From a bacterium (lineage in GTDB: Bacteria; Hydrothermota; Tepidihabitantia; SM23-42; JAOAFX01), in NCBI GenBank assembly GCA_036382775.1, contig DASVHD010000032.1, positions 1-64,000 of the forward strand: a DNA stretch of 64,000 bases, given 5' to 3'. Under the pieces are notes generated by a model, which saw nothing but the letters and a program-made list of their open reading frames with translations, searched no databases and was not told where the DNA came from. Numbering within the stretch: position 1 is the stretch's first letter; each line of letters opens with the position of its first letter. A program made the translations under genes and the position numbers. Below, piece by piece: positions 25,742-33,543 of the stretch.

Positions 25742-28700
25742 TCAGGCCGCCAGCAGGCCGGGCATATTCGCGCACCGGTAGGCGATCAGGTTCTGGTCTT
25801 TTATGACACCGCCGATCTTCATGATCGGGCCGGAGAGACCGGGCGCGTAAACTCGTGGAAAAACGACCGCCTCGAGGATCCCGGTTTCATCGTCAAGGGT
25901 GAGAAAGGACATGAGCTGTTTTGTTTTGGTCATAACGACGCGGCGGGTGATGAGCAGGCCGGTCAGTTCAATCGGTCTGCCTTCGACCGCATCGGCGATC
26001 CGCGCCTTTCTTTGCGGATATAAAAATTCCAGAGGATGGTATGCCGGGAAAAACCCGAGGGTCTTGAATTGTTCCTGAAGCTTGATCTTGTCGTCAAAGT
26101 CGGGGAGATCAGGGATTTTATCGGACAGCAAGATGAGATTGCTTCGTCGCTCCTTCGGAACTCCTCGCAATGACAAAGGGACTTGATCCCCGCAATGACG
26201 GTCCTCTTTTGTCATTCTGAGTTTCGCGGAGCGAAACGAAGAATCTCTCAGTAATATGTAATACATCCTCGGCCAGGATTCCCCAAGGCAGTTCAGGGCG
26301 CCGGATTTTATCAGAGCCGTGCCTTCGTCGATCGCCGGCCGCGCGTGGCGAAAAAGATCTTCAGCCGACCTGAAGGGACGGTGTTTGAGTATTCTTTTCA
26401 TCGTTGTTAAGGAAAGATCCTTGATCTCGGTAAGACCGGTGAGCAGGGCGCTATCGCCAAGATCACAGTGATGAAAAGAGAGATTGCTTCGTCGCTCTCG
26501 CTCCTCGCAATGACCTGTCACTCTGTCATTGCGAGCCCCGACTTCACGGAGGGGCGAAGCAATCTCCTCTGCATGACTGCCGCATCTGTTTTGCACCACC
26601 GAAAACCCGATATCGCTCCTGTTTATGTCCGGACCAAGGATCTTTATGCCCCACCGTCTTGCGTCGTTGATATAGGCATGGGACGGGTAATAGCCGCCCT
26701 TGTTATTGATCACCAGGCGGAAAAAATCATGCGGGTAATACAATTTTTGGTAAGCGGACAGATACGCAAGCGTCGCGTAGGTCGTGCTGTGCGCCTTATT
26801 GAACCCGAAAGACGAAAAGGCTGCGACGCGCTGCCAAACCTTCTCGATATCTTTATTGTCGTAACCCAGGCCCCGGGCGCGGGAGAAGAACAACTCTTCT
26901 ACTTCCTTCATCCGCAGGGGATTCCTTTCCTTGGTCATGGTGCGGCGTAGCAGGTCACCCTCGCTCAATGAAAAGTCGGCGAATTTCTGGGCGATCTGCA
27001 GTATCTGCTCCTGGTATACGGGGATGCCGAGCGTGTCCTTGAGCGTATCGGCAAGCGATGGATGCAGGCATTCGATCGCTTCTTCGCCGTGAAGTCGTTT
27101 CCAGAACCTTTCTTTCATGCCACCCTGTGCCGGGCCCGGTCTGATAATGGCGATCGCGTTGGCGATATCCATGATCGTCCGGGGTTTGATATTGCCGATC
27201 ATGTGCCGGACCGCCGGGCTTTCGATCTGGAAACAACCCAAACTTTTCCCGCTGCTGATGAATTCGTAGACCCTTTTGTCTTCCAGGCTTATTTTTTCCC
27301 TTTTAAGATACAGCGCCGGGAAACCGCGGACGCCGAGAATGTCGATCTTGACCAGCCCTGTGATCTCGATGCCGTCCTTGTCATAGTGCACGATATTGCC
27401 GGCCGGGCTGGGATAGAGCGGCGCGTAACTGGTTACGGGCTGAGGGGCGATCACGATGCCGCTGGGATGGCAGGAAAAATAATGGGGGAAACCATCGATC
27501 CGGTCGGCCACATTGTTGATCCTCTTGATCAGGTATTCGCCGGTATGGTCGCGGATCGTTTTGAGCTCGAGCGGCGACACGCCGTACGCCCGCGCCGTGT
27601 CGCGGAAGCGCGCCCGGCGCTGGAAACGGTTTATGACCGCGATGTGGGCGACGCGATCAATGCCGAAACGGCCGTATATCTCGCGGATCAGTCTGTCGCG
27701 CTGGTTGAATTCGACATCGACGTCGATGTCCGGTGGTTCTGTCCGCTGGGGGTTGAGGAAGCGTTCAAAGGGCAGATCGAACTTGAGCGGATCCACGACC
27801 GACAACCCGAGCAAGTACAGGATATAGGACGAAGCGGCTGAACCGCGCACGTTCATCCCGATGTTCTTCCCGAGCGCGTATTCTTTGAGCCGGTGCACCA
27901 GGATAAAATACGGTTCAAAGCCCATGGCTTTTATGATCCGGTATTCGTAATCGGCCCGTTCTTTTTGAAGACGCGTGAGATTTCGGCAGCGCGGTCCGAT
28001 GATATCCAGGAGTTTTTCGCTGGAACCGGGGAACACCCAATTGGAGTTTTCCGGGACAAAACCGCAGATACCAGCGAGTTCCCGGTTGTTCTGTACTGCC
28101 CGGGGATATCCGGCAAAGCACGCGGAAAATTCACGGATCGTCATCAGGTGGCCGAAAACCCGGGGGTTTGTTTCGTGCTGGTGTTTCTTGATAGCGCACA
28201 TCAGGCGGTAGATGGTTTTTTCTTCGGGCGTGACATAAAAGACTTCGTTCGCCGCGGCGGCCGGAAAATCCGCGCAGTACACGTCGTGGCCCGGAGTGAG
28301 GAGATAGAAAATATCCTTAAAACATATTTTCAGTTCTTTGAGCGCGGGGATTGAATCGGACAAAAGCACCAGGCCCGCGGCGTGGTCCTTTACGGTCTGC
28401 AGATCGAGTTTCCCGAACGCGCGGGCGGTAAGGATGGCGCAGAGGTTCTCGTAGCCACCCCGGTCTTTCATGAAAAGATAGAGGTATTGACGCACCCTGA
28501 AGGGTGCGGCTACATCTTTATCCTCTCCCTTGGCGGGAGAGGGAAGGGTGAGGGGTGAAGAAACGGGGACTCTCGCTCCGATCACCGGTTTTACGCCGTA
28601 CGCTTTGGCGAACTTCAGGAACTCGGGCAAGCCGAAGAAATTATCGTCGACGATCCCGCAGGTCGTGATCCGGTATTTCAGCAGACATTCGAAGAGCGTC

Positions 28701-28756
28701 TTGAGATCGGAGCCGCCAAGGCCGTAGTTGGTATGAAAAAATGGGATATGGGACAT
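25742..28756 (-). CDS. DNA polymerase III alpha-subunit homologue, DnaE2/ImuC-like
   Basis: 1004 aa. Order: PHP domain (1-250), polymerase palm with PDIDVDVEF (the DxD pair), LRRTMTKERNPLRMKEVEEL and FGFNKAHSTTYATLAYLSAY, a helix-hairpin-helix region, and an OB-fold near the C-terminus. The PHP metal ligands are lost: HTN replaces HxH (residues 8-10) and DDN replaces DHG (37-39), as in translesion-type DnaE2. Length and location beside dinB and lexA also fit an SOS mutasome polymerase. Three in-frame palindromic insertions encode about residues 66-90, 727-760 and 835-873. A replicative DnaE is not excluded. No clear SD. Confidence 0.85.
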   Translation of the reverse strand: MSHIPFFHTNYGLGGSDLKTLFECLLKYRITTCGIVDDNFFGLPEFLKFAKAYGVKPVIGARVPVSSPLTLPSPAKGEDKDVAAPFRVRQYLYLFMKDRGGYENLCAILTARAFGKLDLQTVKDHAAGLVLLSDSIPALKELKICFKDIFYLLTPGHDVYCADFPAAAANEVFYVTPEEKTIYRLMCAIKKHQHETNPRVFGHLMTIREFSACFAGYPRAVQNNRELAGICGFVPENSNWVFPGSSEKLLDIIGPRCRNLTRLQKERADYEYRIIKAMGFEPYFILVHRLKEYALGKNIGMNVRGSAASSYILYLLGLSVVDPLKFDLPFERFLNPQRTEPPDIDVDVEFNQRDRLIREIYGRFGIDRVAHIAVINRFQRRARFRDTARAYGVSPLELKTIRDHTGEYLIKRINNVADRIDGFPHYFSCHPSGIVIAPQPVTSYAPLYPSPAGNIVHYDKDGIEITGLVKIDILGVRGFPALYLKREKISLEDKRVYEFISSGKSLGCFQIESPAVRHMIGNIKPRTIMDIANAIAIIRPGPAQGGMKERFWKRLHGEEAIECLHPSLADTLKDTLGIPVYQEQILQIAQKFADFSLSEGDLLRRTMTKERNPLRMKEVEELFFSRARGLGYDNKDIEKVWQRVAAFSSFGFNKAHSTTYATLAYLSAYQKLYYPHDFFRLVINNKGGYYPSHAYINDARRWGIKILGPDINRSDIGFSVVQNRCGSHAEEIASPLREVGARNDRVTGHCEERERRSNLSFHHCDLGDSALLTGLTEIKDLSLTTMKRILKHRPFRSAEDLFRHARPAIDEGTALIKSGALNCLGESWPRMYYILLRDSSFRSAKLRMTKEDRHCGDQVPLSLRGVPKERRSNLILLSDKIPDLPDFDDKIKLQEQFKTLGFFPAYHPLEFLYPQRKARIADAVEGRPIELTGLLITRRVVMTKTKQLMSFLTLDDETGILEAVVFPRVYAPGLSGPIMKIGGVIKDQNLIAYRCANMPGLLAA
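26135..26250 (-). repeat. Palindromic repeats inside dnaE (site 3)
   Basis: Contains GAGATTGCTTCGTCGCTCC with CTCGCAATGAC, then GTCATTCTGAG and TTTCGC-ggagc-GAAACGAAGAA. The same type occurs at 26479-26576. It is read in frame and encodes low-complexity charged sequence between the polymerase body and the OB-fold. Confidence 0.85.
26479..26576 (-). repeat. Large palindromic repeat inside dnaE (site 2)
   Basis: The left arm starts GAGATTGCTTCGTCGC and ends CGCAATGAC. The right arm runs GTCATTGCGAG to GCGAAGCAATCTC, giving a long imperfect hairpin. It is read in frame as VTGHCEERERRSNLSF and neighbours. Confidence 0.85.
28491..28560 (-). repeat. Two palindromic repeats inside dnaE (site 1)
   Basis: CGCACCCTGAAGGGTGCGGC (a relative of the start of the 127-bp repeat) is followed by CCTCTCCCttggcGGGAGAGG. 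Read in frame they encode about residues 66-90, in a loop of the PHP domain. Confidence 0.85.
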
Positions 28757-28789
28757 GATCGTCTCGCGGGCGCCGCAGTTAAATCCTAA

Positions 28790-28920
28790 TATCTAATATC
28801 GAAATCCCGCTTCGTGTCGAATACTCAGCATGAGACATAAACAATATCAAAATCATAAATTTCAATGTTCTAAACTCAGCATCTTCTGTTTTTGTATTTT
28901 GGTATTTGTTTAGAGTTTAG
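28790..28920. repeat. Part-copy of the composite intergenic repeat
   Basis: ATCCCGCTTCGTGTCGAATA and CTCAGCATGAGACATAAACA match the arms of the composite repeats at 50043 and 58759. The adjoining GTTTAGAGTTTAGGATTTCG forms the 3' end of dinB. Confidence 0.75.
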
Positions 28921-30108
28921 GATTTCGGATTTAGGATTTGCATTTTGGGGTTTACGCCCCAAAATGTATGCGTTCCCCGAGAACAGGCAGGCGGATCCGA
29001 GTTTATCCCGCGCCCGGTCCAGTGCGTGATTGACATGGCTCCACCGTTCTTCCTTGACCGCGAACAGGGATGGTTGCTGCCCGTCATATTCAAGCCGGGA
29101 AAGCGCGATGCCGATGAGTCTTACCCTTTTCTTTTCCTGCATCAGGTTTGCCAGCAAGGGCGCGGCGTAGGCGTACACTTTTTGCTGGCAGTTGGTGGGT
29201 TCGGGGATCGAGGCTTGCTTTGATATCGTTTTGAAATCGGAGAACCGGATCTTTACGCTCGCGACGCGGGCGATCAGGTTCTTGCTGCGTAGTGAAGCGC
29301 AGGCTTTTTCGGTCAGGCGGTAGAGCAAAGCGTTCAGGAGGTCTTTGTTCAGCGTGTCCTCGTTCAGCGTCGTGTCCCGGCTCACGGACCGGACCGGCGG
29401 ACCGCCGATGCCGCGAGCCGGAGCGTCATCGGCGAATAAAAACGGCCTCATCGTTTTGCAGTAGTTGCCCAGGGCCGTGCTCAGGATCTGTTCCGGGGTT
29501 TCGAACAGTTCTTTCACGGTTTTTATGTTCAGGTTGTTCAGGATCTCGCAGTGCTTGGGGCCGATGCCGGGTAACGCGCTGACCGAAAGCGGCGACAGGA
29601 ATTCCATTTCTTCGCCCGGTTCGAGTATGAGCAGCCCGTCGGGTTTTGACTGGTCGCAGGCGATTTTGGAAAGCGCCCTGGTGCGGGCGATGCCGACGGA
29701 AGTCGGCAGTTTGAGTTCATCTCTAATTTGGTCTTTCAATCTGCGGGCAATAACGGGCGGCGGTCCGAAGAGCCGTTCAGTGCCTTTGATGTTTATGTAG
29801 GCCTCGTCGATGGAAACCATTCTAACGTCCGGCGAGTAGGTTTCGATTATGCTTTTGAACCGGCGGGAAAATTTTTCATATTCCCTGAAATGCGATGGCA
29901 CGAACAGACCCCGGGGGCATAACCGGTAAGCCTTTGACACCGGCATCCCCGCGCGGATCCCGAAGACCCGCGCCTCGTAAGACGCCGACGTCACCACGCC
30001 GCGCTGGCCCGGCAGAGCGCCGACGATCACGGGTTTACCCTTCAGCGAAGGGTCCAGGATCTGCTCGACCGATACGAAAAAAGCGTCAATGTCAATGCAG
30101 AGGTACAT
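28876..30108 (-). CDS. dinB: DNA polymerase IV / Y-family translesion polymerase
   Basis: 410 aa from the ATG at 30108 (MYLCIDIDAFFVSVEQ). I prefer it to an ATG 12 codons upstream because family members start right at this strand. Catalytic acids are in IDIDAFF and SIDEAY. YEARVFGIRAGMP and LPGIGPKHCEILNNL (helix-hairpin-helix) are family motifs. QQPSLF near the C-terminus fits a beta-clamp-binding motif. The last ~25 residues (PQNANPKSEILNSKQ and after) are encoded by intergenic-repeat sequence and look like an accidental extension. It lies between lexA and the DnaE2-like gene, so it may fill the DinB or ImuB role in SOS mutagenesis. Confidence 0.93.
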   Translation of the reverse strand: MYLCIDIDAFFVSVEQILDPSLKGKPVIVGALPGQRGVVTSASYEARVFGIRAGMPVSKAYRLCPRGLFVPSHFREYEKFSRRFKSIIETYSPDVRMVSIDEAYINIKGTERLFGPPPVIARRLKDQIRDELKLPTSVGIARTRALSKIACDQSKPDGLLILEPGEEMEFLSPLSVSALPGIGPKHCEILNNLNIKTVKELFETPEQILSTALGNYCKTMRPFLFADDAPARGIGGPPVRSVSRDTTLNEDTLNKDLLNALLYRLTEKACASLRSKNLIARVASVKIRFSDFKTISKQASIPEPTNCQQKVYAYAAPLLANLMQEKKRVRLIGIALSRLEYDGQQPSLFAVKEERWSHVNHALDRARDKLGSACLFSGNAYILGRKPQNANPKSEILNSKQIPKYKNRRC

Positions 30109-30120
30109 GGTCGTTAAATC

Positions 30121-30140
30121 CGAAACACAGTTGTGTTTCG
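30121..30140. promoter_or_regulatory. 20-bp perfect palindrome upstream of dinB
   Basis: CGAAACACA-GT-TGTGTTTCG, 13 nt before the chosen dinB start. It could be an operator (for example for LexA) or an mRNA hairpin at the ribosome site. Its half-sites are spaced differently from the palindrome at lexA, so a shared regulator is uncertain. Confidence 0.4.
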
Positions 30141-30152
30141 TCATACGTTATT

Positions 30153-30244
30153 CGGCGTCGCCGCTCGTATCGTTTTTCGTTTACCGTCACAGGCGATTCT
30201 TTGCCGTATGACAATGCCGTATAACGATACGGGCCGCCAGGACG
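30153..30244 (+). repeat. Inverted-repeat element related to the four-helix-bundle element, gene-less copy 2
   Basis: The left arm starts CGGCGTCGCCGCTCGTATCG (30153), and the right arm AACGATACGGGCCGCCAGGA (30223). The inner distance is 48 bp, as in copy 1. Pairing extends outward through CGTTAT/ATAACG. It fills the gap between lexA and dinB. Confidence 0.8.
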
Positions 30245-30267
30245 TATAACGTTTGCCATGATCTGGG

Positions 30268-30828
30268 TCAGATCTTCCTTATCACCCCTATCACCTTTCC
30301 GATGACCTCGAACGGCCTGGTGAGCAGGGGGTAGGAGTCGTTCTCCGGTTTCAGGGCAAAATTTCCGTTGAGTTTCTTGAACCGTTTGACCGTTGTCTCG
30401 CCCTCGATATTGGCGACGACGATCTCGCCGTCAGAGGCTTCTTTGTTGGGTTTCACGACCACCATGTCGCCGTCATAGATCCGGGCGTTCACCATGCTGT
30501 CGCCTTTCACCTTGAGCAAAAAACAACCCTGCCAGTTCAGCGGATCGAAATAGCCTTCCACTTCCTCAAAGGCGAGTTCAGGCAGACCAGCGGCTACCCT
30601 GCCGATTATGGGAAGCTTTACAGGTTCGATCTTTATTCCCCTCGCTTTGGTGGGGATCTTTTTGATGAGGCCTTCTCTGGTCAGATTGTCAAGGTGAACT
30701 TTTATTGCTTTGGTGCTCTTAAACCCCAGAATCCGCGCGATCTCACGGATGGTCGGCGGATAACCGTAGTCATGCACAAAATCCTGGATTATCCTCAGGA
30801 TCTCATCCTTGGTCTTTGTTTTGCGCAT
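30268..30828 (-). CDS. lexA: LexA repressor (SOS regulator, S24 autoprotease)
   Basis: 186 aa. The N-terminal winged helix has YGYPPTIREIARILGFKSTK (residues 21-40). The self-cleavage site is Ala80-Gly81 (RVAAGLP). The Ser/Lys dyad is S111 (VKGDSMVNARIYDGD) and K148 (GETTVKRF). It represses DNA-damage genes until RecA triggers cleavage. A strong SD (GGAGG) follows a CCCCTGC-tat-GCAGGGG hairpin. Promoter at 30969-30996, with palindrome GTAAAC-N4-GTTTAC at the predicted start point, a candidate autoregulatory operator. dinB and a DnaE2-like gene follow on the same strand. Confidence 0.97.
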   Translation of the reverse strand: MRKTKTKDEILRIIQDFVHDYGYPPTIREIARILGFKSTKAIKVHLDNLTREGLIKKIPTKARGIKIEPVKLPIIGRVAAGLPELAFEEVEGYFDPLNWQGCFLLKVKGDSMVNARIYDGDMVVVKPNKEASDGEIVVANIEGETTVKRFKKLNGNFALKPENDSYPLLTRPFEVIGKVIGVIRKI

Positions 30829-30859
30829 AAAACCTCCTTCCCCTGCTATGCAGGGGATA

Positions 30860-30917
30860 GATTACAGTGATAAAAGTACCGGTAAATCGTTGTAATCTAT
30901 CTGTTATCACCGTAATC
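30860..30917. repeat. GATTACAGTGAT hairpin repeat in the lexA leader
   Basis: GATTACAGTGATAA (30860-30873) faces TTATCACCGTAATC (30904-30917), 13 of 14 bases pairing. More boxes are at 31035, 31057, 31281, 31302, 38510, 38532 and 39746. Confidence 0.7.
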
Positions 30918-30946
30918 AAGCACGTTAGGGATTTATTACTAACGTG

Positions 30947-30962
30947 GTAAACATTTGTTTAC
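30947..30962. promoter_or_regulatory. Candidate operator at the lexA transcription start
   Basis: Perfect inverted repeat GTAAAC-ATTT-GTTTAC. Its edge coincides with the start point predicted from the lexA promoter, an expected place for LexA self-repression. The motif differs from known LexA boxes of Proteobacteria and Firmicutes, so the call rests on position and symmetry. Confidence 0.45.
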
Positions 30963-30968
30963 ATAGTC

Positions 30969-30996
30969 ATTATAAGCACCAAACCGGTTTTGTCAA
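30969..30996 (-). promoter_or_regulatory. Sigma-70-type promoter of lexA
   Basis: On the minus strand TTGACA (30996-30991), 16-bp spacer, TATAAT (30974-30969): a full consensus match. Predicted start near 30962, leader about 134 nt. Confidence 0.85.
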
Positions 30997-31034
30997 GGGG
31001 TGAAATGCATTTTTCTGCCAAGGCAGAAAAATAC

Positions 31035-31068
31035 GATTACAGTGATTGAAGCACAAGATTACAGTGAT
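31035..31068 (+). repeat. Paired GATTACAGTGAT boxes, 22 bp apart
   Basis: Boxes at 31035-31046 and 31057-31068, same orientation, start-to-start distance 22 bp. Located between the lexA and rpsU promoters. Confidence 0.7.
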
Positions 31069-31147
31069 AAAATAACAAAATATGTATTATTTACTAATCA
31101 ATAATTACCAATTACCAGTTACCAGTTACCAAGAGCTATTTGACCTC

Positions 31148-31175
31148 TTGACAAATGCCCAATTTTCAATATAAT
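31148..31175 (+). promoter_or_regulatory. Sigma-70-type promoter of the rpsU-mutS2-dnaG-rpoD operon
   Basis: TTGACA (31148-31153), 16-bp spacer, TATAAT (31170-31175). Predicted start near 31182, leaving a leader of about 185 nt with a TCCGCC-N8-GGCGGA hairpin followed by TTTT (31231-31254) and two GATTACAGTGAT-type boxes (31281, 31302). Confidence 0.85.
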
Positions 31176-31366
31176 ATAGTGTATAGTGATGGCTAACCTA
31201 AAGATCAAAGATCATATTCATGTTAGCACATCCGCCATAATAGTGGCGGATTTTCATTGCTTATACTACGTACAGGTATAGATGACAGTGATTCACAATA
31301 CGATTACCGTGATAAAAACGTCGCTAATTCGTTGTTATCAGTCTAATGAAAGGGGGTGTAAACTAA

Positions 31367-31561
31367 ATGACAAAGATCACCGTTTACGAAGGTGAATCAT
31401 TCGAGAACGCAATGCGCCGGTTTCGTAAAACAGTCGAACGCGCCGGTATTTTAAGGGCCATAAAAAAGCACGAAGTGTACGAAAAACCGAGCGAAAAAAG
31501 AAAAAGGCGGTTTATTGCCGCCCGTAAAAAGGAATGGAAACGGCAGCGAGAGGAATTATAG
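31367..31561 (+). CDS. rpsU: 30S ribosomal protein S21
   Basis: 64 aa, basic, normal S21 length. MTKITVYEGESFENAMRRFR and the Arg/Lys-rich C-terminal helix (EKRKRRFIAARKKEWKRQRE) are family-typical. It sits on the 30S subunit near the anti-SD region and aids initiation. SD-like AGGGGGTG lies 12 nt upstream of the ATG. It heads the same operon order as in Escherichia coli (rpsU-dnaG-rpoD), with mutS2 inserted. The mutS2 start lies inside its last codons. Confidence 0.95.
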   Translation: MTKITVYEGESFENAMRRFRKTVERAGILRAIKKHEVYEKPSEKRKRRFIAARKKEWKRQREEL

Positions 31562-33543
31562 AAAGAACACATGCCGAAGAGGTTTTAGAACTGCCTAAAG
31601 TCCTTAATATTCTATCCGATTATTGCCAGACCGAACCAGCAAAGAGCCTGGCCCTGGCGATCGCCCCAAGAAAAAGTTTGGATGATGTCGAATATGAATT
31701 GAACAGGATAGATGAAGTAAGGAGTTTCAGCGATGTTCCTCAATTTTTCGTGCCATTTGAGCCGGGTAGTTTAAGGACATCTTCAGCTGTTCAGTCCTGC
31801 TTATCGATAGATAATATATGTTCAGTGAAGTTGTTTCTTATTCATGTTGGTACTTTAAAGGAAAAATTCAAGAAGACCAGTATTTATAAGTATTTTGATG
31901 GGGTTGGCGAATACCGGGATGTTATTGATAAGATTGAACACATGATCGATCAAAGCAACCAGATAAAAGATGATGCGACACCTGCCCTGTACAAAATAAG
32001 GCAAAGAAAGAAAACCGTGAACAATATGATAGGCGAAACTTTGAGGCGCATACTGGCCGAGCGGTCCAATATGTTCAGTGATCAGAATATCGTTAGCCGT
32101 AATGGCCGGTATGTTTTGCCGGTTAAAAACAATTTTAAAAAGGACATGTCCGGCATTGTGCACTCCTATTCAAACTCGGGCGAAACGATCTTCATTGAAC
32201 CGATCGAGATCACGGACCTGAGTGCTGAACTGGTTGACCTGGAAAGCAGGGAAGCGAAAGAGATCGAACTGATCTTGCAAATGCTGACCGCGATCATAAA
32301 CGAAAGGCTTGAAGATATCGAAGCCGATATCAAAAGGGTCGTTGATCTCGATCTATTGTTCGGAAAAGCCATCTATGCCCGCGAGTCTAATTCAGTGAGG
32401 CCTGAGTTTTCCAACCGATTGAACATAGTGGACGGGTATCACCCGGTCCTGAAGAGGATAAAGAATGATGCCGTCGCTTTGAACCTGATCATGGATGGCG
32501 ATAAACGAGTATTGCTGATCAGCGGCCCAAATGCCGGCGGGAAAACGGTTGTTTTGAAGACTGCCGGGCTGCTGGTGCTGATGGCTAAGTGCGGCATGTT
32601 CATTCCCGCTGCCGAAGGCTCGGCGATGCCGTTCTTTGATGAGGTTTACGCAGACATCGGCGATGAACAGAGCCTTGAATCCGACCTTTCGACCTTTGCT
32701 GGTCATATCAAGCAAATCAATGCCGCCCTGCGTTCCAGCAAGGCTTCGTGCCTTGTCCTGCTCGACGAACTTATGAACCAGACATCGGTTGAAGAGGGTT
32801 CTGCATTGGCGCAGGCGATCCTTGATGACCTGGCATCCAGGAACCGGTTCGTGATCGCAACTACTCATAATGAGAACCTGAAGATATACGTGAGCCAGCA
32901 GAATAACATGCTGAATGCCGGCATGGAATACACTGACCATCCTACCTACCGTCTGATCACGGGTATTCCCCAGCCCAGTAACGCGATCAAGCTTGCCGGT
33001 TCAATGGGCGTTGACCCGGCGATCATTAAAAAAGCAATATCATACATGGACAAGGAAAAGGTCTCGCTCAACACGATATTCGAGGACCTGTCTAGCAAAC
33101 TCCAGGCCATCGATGAAGAGCGCAAGACGCTTGCCCGGCTGACCGCTGAGTATGATTCCAAACTGACCGAGTTGAAGACCCGAAAGAAAAAAGAGATCGA
33201 CGACTTCAAGGAACAGCACAAAAAAGAAATGATCCAGGCGAAACGGACGGTCGAGCGGTTGATAAAAGCGCTGAAAAAAGAGGGGCCGAAAAAGGATACG
33301 GTCCAGAAAGCCAATGAATTTTTTGAAAAAAATGTGGTCGAAGAAAAACACGAGCCCTATGTTCCAGAGATCGGGGAGCTCGTTCGGATCCATGGTCTGC
33401 AAAGGGCCGGCCAGGTGATCGCAGAGCGCCAGGGGAAGTTCAAGATCAGTTTGGATAACATGTTCTTCTGGGCGGTACCGGCGGAGATCGAAAAGCTGGG
33501 ACCGGCTGACAGCGAAAAGACAAAGAACAAAAAGATGCCATGA
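31534..33543 (+). CDS. mutS2: MutS2-family ATPase lacking the Smr domain
   Basis: 669 aa. Conserved MutS core: Walker A GPNAGGKT at residues 331-338, then SCLVLLDELMNQTSVEEGSA (Walker B and D-loop region, where the usual GAGTDP is replaced by MNQTSV). A coiled coil follows (about 510-610, KTRKKKEIDDFKEQHKKE), then a KOW-like end (PEIGELVRIHGLQRAGQVIA). Typical MutS2 (~780 aa) ends in an Smr nuclease domain, which is absent. Members suppress recombination or rescue collided ribosomes. The start overlaps rpsU by 28 nt, and its end overlaps dnaG by 4, so translation is probably coupled. Confidence 0.9.
   Translation: METAARGIIERTHAEEVLELPKVLNILSDYCQTEPAKSLALAIAPRKSLDDVEYELNRIDEVRSFSDVPQFFVPFEPGSLRTSSAVQSCLSIDNICSVKLFLIHVGTLKEKFKKTSIYKYFDGVGEYRDVIDKIEHMIDQSNQIKDDATPALYKIRQRKKTVNNMIGETLRRILAERSNMFSDQNIVSRNGRYVLPVKNNFKKDMSGIVHSYSNSGETIFIEPIEITDLSAELVDLESREAKEIELILQMLTAIINERLEDIEADIKRVVDLDLLFGKAIYARESNSVRPEFSNRLNIVDGYHPVLKRIKNDAVALNLIMDGDKRVLLISGPNAGGKTVVLKTAGLLVLMAKCGMFIPAAEGSAMPFFDEVYADIGDEQSLESDLSTFAGHIKQINAALRSSKASCLVLLDELMNQTSVEEGSALAQAILDDLASRNRFVIATTHNENLKIYVSQQNNMLNAGMEYTDHPTYRLITGIPQPSNAIKLAGSMGVDPAIIKKAISYMDKEKVSLNTIFEDLSSKLQAIDEERKTLARLTAEYDSKLTELKTRKKKEIDDFKEQHKKEMIQAKRTVERLIKALKKEGPKKDTVQKANEFFEKNVVEEKHEPYVPEIGELVRIHGLQRAGQVIAERQGKFKISLDNMFFWAVPAEIEKLGPADSEKTKNKKMP

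Larger units (their letters stand above)
30829..31366. other. Divergent lexA/rpsU control region
   Basis: 538 bp without a gene. It holds promoters in both directions, the hairpin CCCCTGC-TAT-GCAGGGG (30840-30856), the inverted pair ATAGATTACA / TGTAATCTAT (30857-30900), CACGTTAG / CTAACGTG (30921-30946), the lexA palindrome (30947-30962), several GATTACAGTGAT boxes, an AATTACCAATTACC tract (about 31098-31130) and a TCCGCC/GGCGGA hairpin (31231-31250). Confidence 0.75.

Noticed and set aside
27062-27841. 259-codon open frame on the plus strand opposite dnaE
   Set aside because: It lies fully inside dnaE, whose polymerase motifs are unmistakable on the other strand; the product has no family features.
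31035-31313. GATTACAGTGAT boxes as a CRISPR array
   Set aside because: Units are 12 bp with 9-10 bp between them, irregular and found at several loci; no cas genes.
30860-31313. GATTACAGTGAT as the LexA box
   Set aside because: Boxes lie in leaders and also before acyl-CoA dehydrogenase genes, and they share surrounding repeat sequence; the palindrome at the lexA start is a better candidate.
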